Source: an uncultured Bermanella sp. (lineage in GTDB: Bacteria > Pseudomonadota > Gammaproteobacteria > Pseudomonadales > Oceanobacteraceae). Taken from it: a stretch of DNA of 9,823 nucleotides. The notes under the pieces are model-generated. The model ran no database searches. It saw only the letters and a list, made by a program, of their open reading frames with translations, and was not told where the DNA came from. Every line of letters begins with the position of its first letter. Position 1 is the first letter of the stretch. Shown piece after piece: positions 7,928-9,823 of the stretch. Made by a program: the position numbers and the translations under genes. The DNA is taken from assembly GCA_913054445.1 (NCBI GenBank), contig CAJXIK010000055.1, positions 1 to 9,823 on the forward strand, in the 5' to 3' direction.

Positions 7928-8881
7928 GTGGTAGCGTTAAGCGTATTGGCTTTATTTAGTGGTTTGATGGTGGCAGACGGTGATTATAACGATCACCCCA
8001 AGTTGGAGCCCTTCATTCAGGAGATGGTGCAAGAGCATCAGTACGACCCCAAGATGTTGCGCGCGGTGCTCTCGCAAGCGGAACGCAAAGACAGCATCCT
8101 CAAGGCCATCGCGCGCCCGGCAGAAAGAACCAAGGCCTGGTATGAATACCGTGCCATCTTCATGCAGAACAAAAGAATAGAGGCAGGTAAGGCCTTCCTG
8201 CAAGAATACAAAGCCATCTTCGATGAAGTGGAGGCCAAGTACGGCGTGCCGCGCGAGATCATCGCCGCCGTCATTGGCGTAGAGACATTCTACGGGCGCA
8301 ACACGGGCAGCTACCGGGTGATCGATTCCCTGGCCACTTTGGCCTTCGACTACCCGCAGCGTTCGTTGTTTTATCGTGAGTTAAAGCATTACTTCCTAAT
8401 GGTGCGCGATAATCAGCTGGACCCGCTGGGCATTAAGGGTTCTTACGCGGGTGCCATGGGCTTAGGGCAGTTTATACCCTCTAGCTACATTAGTTATGCG
8501 GTGGATTTCGACGGCGACGGTAAGAAAGATTTATGGCATAACCGCGGCGATGCCATCGCCAGTGTCGCCTACTACTTTAAGCGCCACGGCTGGAAATCAG
8601 GCGAGCCGATGGCCGACCGCGTGACCCTGCACAACACCGACGCCGATAAGTTTGCCAATAAAACCCTGTCCCTCAAGGGTAGCTTGCAAGACTGGCAGCA
8701 ACGCGGGGTTAACCTGCCCAAGCAGCGCAGTGAGCAAGCGGCCGCCCTGTTTCGGTACCAGCTAGAAGGCAGCCAAGAATACTGGTTAGCCTATAAAAAC
8801 TTCTATGTGATCACCCGCTATAATCACAGTCGCCTCTATGCGCGTGCCGTCTATGAGCTGAGTCAGGCACTGGTCGAATAG
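7928..8881 (+). CDS. mltB: Membrane-bound/periplasmic lytic murein transglycosylase B
   Basis: MltB-family lytic transglycosylases cleave the MurNAc-GlcNAc bond, leaving 1,6-anhydroMurNAc ends, in the periplasm. Family marks are clear: the catalytic segment GVETFYGRNTG with Glu119, AGAMGLGQFIPSSY, and an EF-hand-like calcium loop DFDGDGKKDLW (193-203, Asp193/195/197/201) followed by DAIASVAYYF. The C-terminal YNHSRLYARAVYELSQAL is typical. The GTG start has AGG about 7 nt upstream and gives 317 residues. Its hydrophobic N-terminus (VALSVLALFSGLMVADG) has no positively charged residues before it and no lipobox cysteine, unlike the E. coli lipoprotein. A signal sequence with an upstream non-ATG start is possible. 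The gene sits 35 nt after rodA and its stop codon overlaps the rlpA start by 1 nt. Confidence 0.95.
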   Translation: MVALSVLALFSGLMVADGDYNDHPKLEPFIQEMVQEHQYDPKMLRAVLSQAERKDSILKAIARPAERTKAWYEYRAIFMQNKRIEAGKAFLQEYKAIFDEVEAKYGVPREIIAAVIGVETFYGRNTGSYRVIDSLATLAFDYPQRSLFYRELKHYFLMVRDNQLDPLGIKGSYAGAMGLGQFIPSSYISYAVDFDGDGKKDLWHNRGDAIASVAYYFKRHGWKSGEPMADRVTLHNTDADKFANKTLSLKGSLQDWQQRGVNLPKQRSEQAAALFRYQLEGSQEYWLAYKNFYVITRYNHSRLYARAVYELSQALVE

Positions 8882-9654
8882 TGGTGTTCGCTCGCATTTG
8901 CGCTGGGGCCTGCTGTCTATTGTTGCTGCAGGCCTGTGGTCACTCCCGCTATCAACAGGCCGTGGACAGCACACCGCTATTCGATAAGCGCATCGAGGCC
9001 CTCACCGAGCCCACGCCGGTGCGCGAACCCCTTAGCCGTATTGGCAACCCAGATCGATACGAGGTGTGGGGTAAAAGCTATGAGGTGGCCAAGGGCCTGA
9101 CCCAATATAGCCAAGTGGGCATCGCCTCTTGGTATGGTCAAAAATTTCATGGTCACGCCACCAGCAACGGCGAGCGTTTCGATGTGTATGCCTTCAGTGC
9201 CGCCCACAAGTCCTTGCCACTGCCCAGCTATGTGCGCGTCACCAACCTTAAAAATCAAAAGAGCCTAGTGGTGCGGGTCAACGATCGCGGCCCATTTCAC
9301 GGGGATAGGTTGATCGATCTATCCTATGCTGCTGCGGTGCGCCTAGACTTTGACAAGCTGGGCACCGCCCAAGTAAAGGTGGAATTGTTGGCGGCCCCCT
9401 TGCCTAGAATCCCGCCATCGCCTGTGGACGCGAGGCACTTGCAGGTGGGGGCCTTCCATGTCTACGGCGCTGCGCTAAAGCTGCGCCAGTCCCTCGCTGG
9501 CCTAGTGGCGGAGCCTGTCTATATTAGCAAGACCGTGCAAGGCGGCAAGACCCTGCACAAGGTACGCATCGGCCCGCTGAAGGCGCGGCGACTGGCAGCC
9601 ATTCGTGGCACCCTAAAAAATCAGCAGCTATCTCCCGGCTTACTGCTGCCCTAG
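8881..9654 (+). CDS. rlpA: Septal lytic transglycosylase lipoprotein RlpA
   Basis: RlpA is an outer-membrane lipoprotein. In Pseudomonas aeruginosa it cuts peptidoglycan strands that lack stem peptides and is recruited to the septum by its SPOR domain. A lipoprotein signal with lipobox LLQAC predicts acylation at Cys19. The double-psi beta-barrel domain starts at GIASWYG (80-86). It keeps Glu98 (SNGERFD), His109 (AAHKSLPLPS) and Asp135 (VNDRGPF), whose spacing equals the catalytic residues I recall for P. aeruginosa. The SPOR domain runs from about 187 (LQVGAFHVYGAA) to the C-terminus. The start is GTG at 8881, sharing one base with the mltB stop; the next codon is also GTG and equally possible. 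The last codon and stop lie inside the first unit of a tandem repeat. In relatives dacA follows. Confidence 0.95.
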   Translation: MVFARICAGACCLLLLQACGHSRYQQAVDSTPLFDKRIEALTEPTPVREPLSRIGNPDRYEVWGKSYEVAKGLTQYSQVGIASWYGQKFHGHATSNGERFDVYAFSAAHKSLPLPSYVRVTNLKNQKSLVVRVNDRGPFHGDRLIDLSYAAAVRLDFDKLGTAQVKVELLAAPLPRIPPSPVDARHLQVGAFHVYGAALKLRQSLAGLVAEPVYISKTVQGGKTLHKVRIGPLKARRLAAIRGTLKNQQLSPGLLLP

Positions 9655-9823
9655 TACGAGGCCACCCCGTGGCCGATTCCCGCCTTCATACATATCCGCT
9701 CTTAATGCCCCATCCCCCTAGTACGAGGCCACCCCGTGGCCGATTCCCGTCTTCATGCATATCCGCTCTTAATGCCCCATCCCCCTAGTACGAGGCCACC
9801 CCGTGGCCGATTCCCGTCTTCAT
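9649..9823. repeat. 67-bp tandem repeat array with REP-like hairpin
   Basis: Direct repeats with a 67-bp period start at 9651, 9718 and 9785. The third copy is cut by the window end after 39 bases. Copies 1 and 2 differ at only two positions (9683 C versus 9750 T; 9690 A versus 9757 G), and the visible part of copy 3 equals copy 2. Homology begins at 9649, inside the last codon of rlpA. Each unit carries a perfect 6-bp inverted repeat, GGCCAC-CCC-GTGGCC (9660-9674, 9727-9741, 9794-9808), preceded by GTACGA and followed by GATTCCC. This layout recalls REP elements of Pseudomonas and Xanthomonas, which place a GTAG-type head before a GC-rich hairpin. No T-run follows the hairpin, so it is not a standard terminator. 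No spacers separate the units, so it is not a CRISPR array. Confidence 0.92.

Noticed and set aside
2114..9654. The cell-wall cluster as a novel system
   Set aside because: Gene content and order match the well-known proA-nadD-rsfS-rlmH-mrdA-rodA-mltB-rlpA arrangement of Pseudomonas and relatives.
9660..9674. GC hairpin as a rho-independent terminator of rlpA
   Set aside because: The stem is only 6 bp and is followed by GATTCCC rather than a T-run; it recurs in every repeat unit.
9649..9823. Repeat array as a CRISPR array
   Set aside because: Units are contiguous 67-bp direct repeats with no unique spacers between them and no cas genes nearby.
9651..9823. Repeat as protein-coding DNA
   Set aside because: A 67-bp period is not divisible by three, so each unit shifts frame, and stops occur in the unit on the plus strand.

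Overview
The window looks like chromosomal DNA of a free-living gammaproteobacterium. The gene order proA-nadD-rsfS-rlmH-mrdA-rodA-mltB-rlpA is the one I know from Pseudomonas and relatives, and the proteins read as full-length gammaproteobacterial homologues. Divergence from Pseudomonas and many marine-type features suggest a Cellvibrionales-like or neighbouring lineage, but that placement is a guess. There are no rRNA or tRNA genes, insertion sequences, phage genes or CRISPR arrays.

Layout. Positions 1-100 hold nothing I can identify. Positions 101-1985 (minus strand) hold two overlapping genes for related membrane proteins. Each has about six N-terminal membrane segments followed by a GGDEF-type domain whose signature and metal-binding residues are degraded. 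Positions 1986-2113 are a divergent intergenic region with a perfect -10 hexamer pointing towards proA. From 2114 to 9654 eight plus-strand genes follow with gaps of at most 35 nt or with overlaps. Positions 9649-9823 hold a 67-bp tandem repeat with a REP-like hairpin. It starts inside the last codon of rlpA and runs off the end of the window.

How the genes work together. The plus-strand cluster has three themes. ProA (proline synthesis) and NadD (NAD synthesis) are housekeeping metabolism. RsfS and RlmH act on the large ribosomal subunit: subunit silencing and methylation of pseudouridine 1915 of 23S rRNA. MrdA (PBP2) and RodA form the transpeptidase/glycosyltransferase pair of the elongasome that builds the lateral wall. 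MltB and RlpA are lytic transglycosylases that cut peptidoglycan. RlpA's SPOR domain recruits it to denuded septal glycan. In related genomes dacA and lipB follow, presumably beyond the repeat array here.

I found no clearly undescribed multi-gene system. The points most worth a second look are the repeat array that supplies the rlpA stop codon, the paired degenerate GGDEF membrane proteins, and the unclear translation starts of nadD and mltB.
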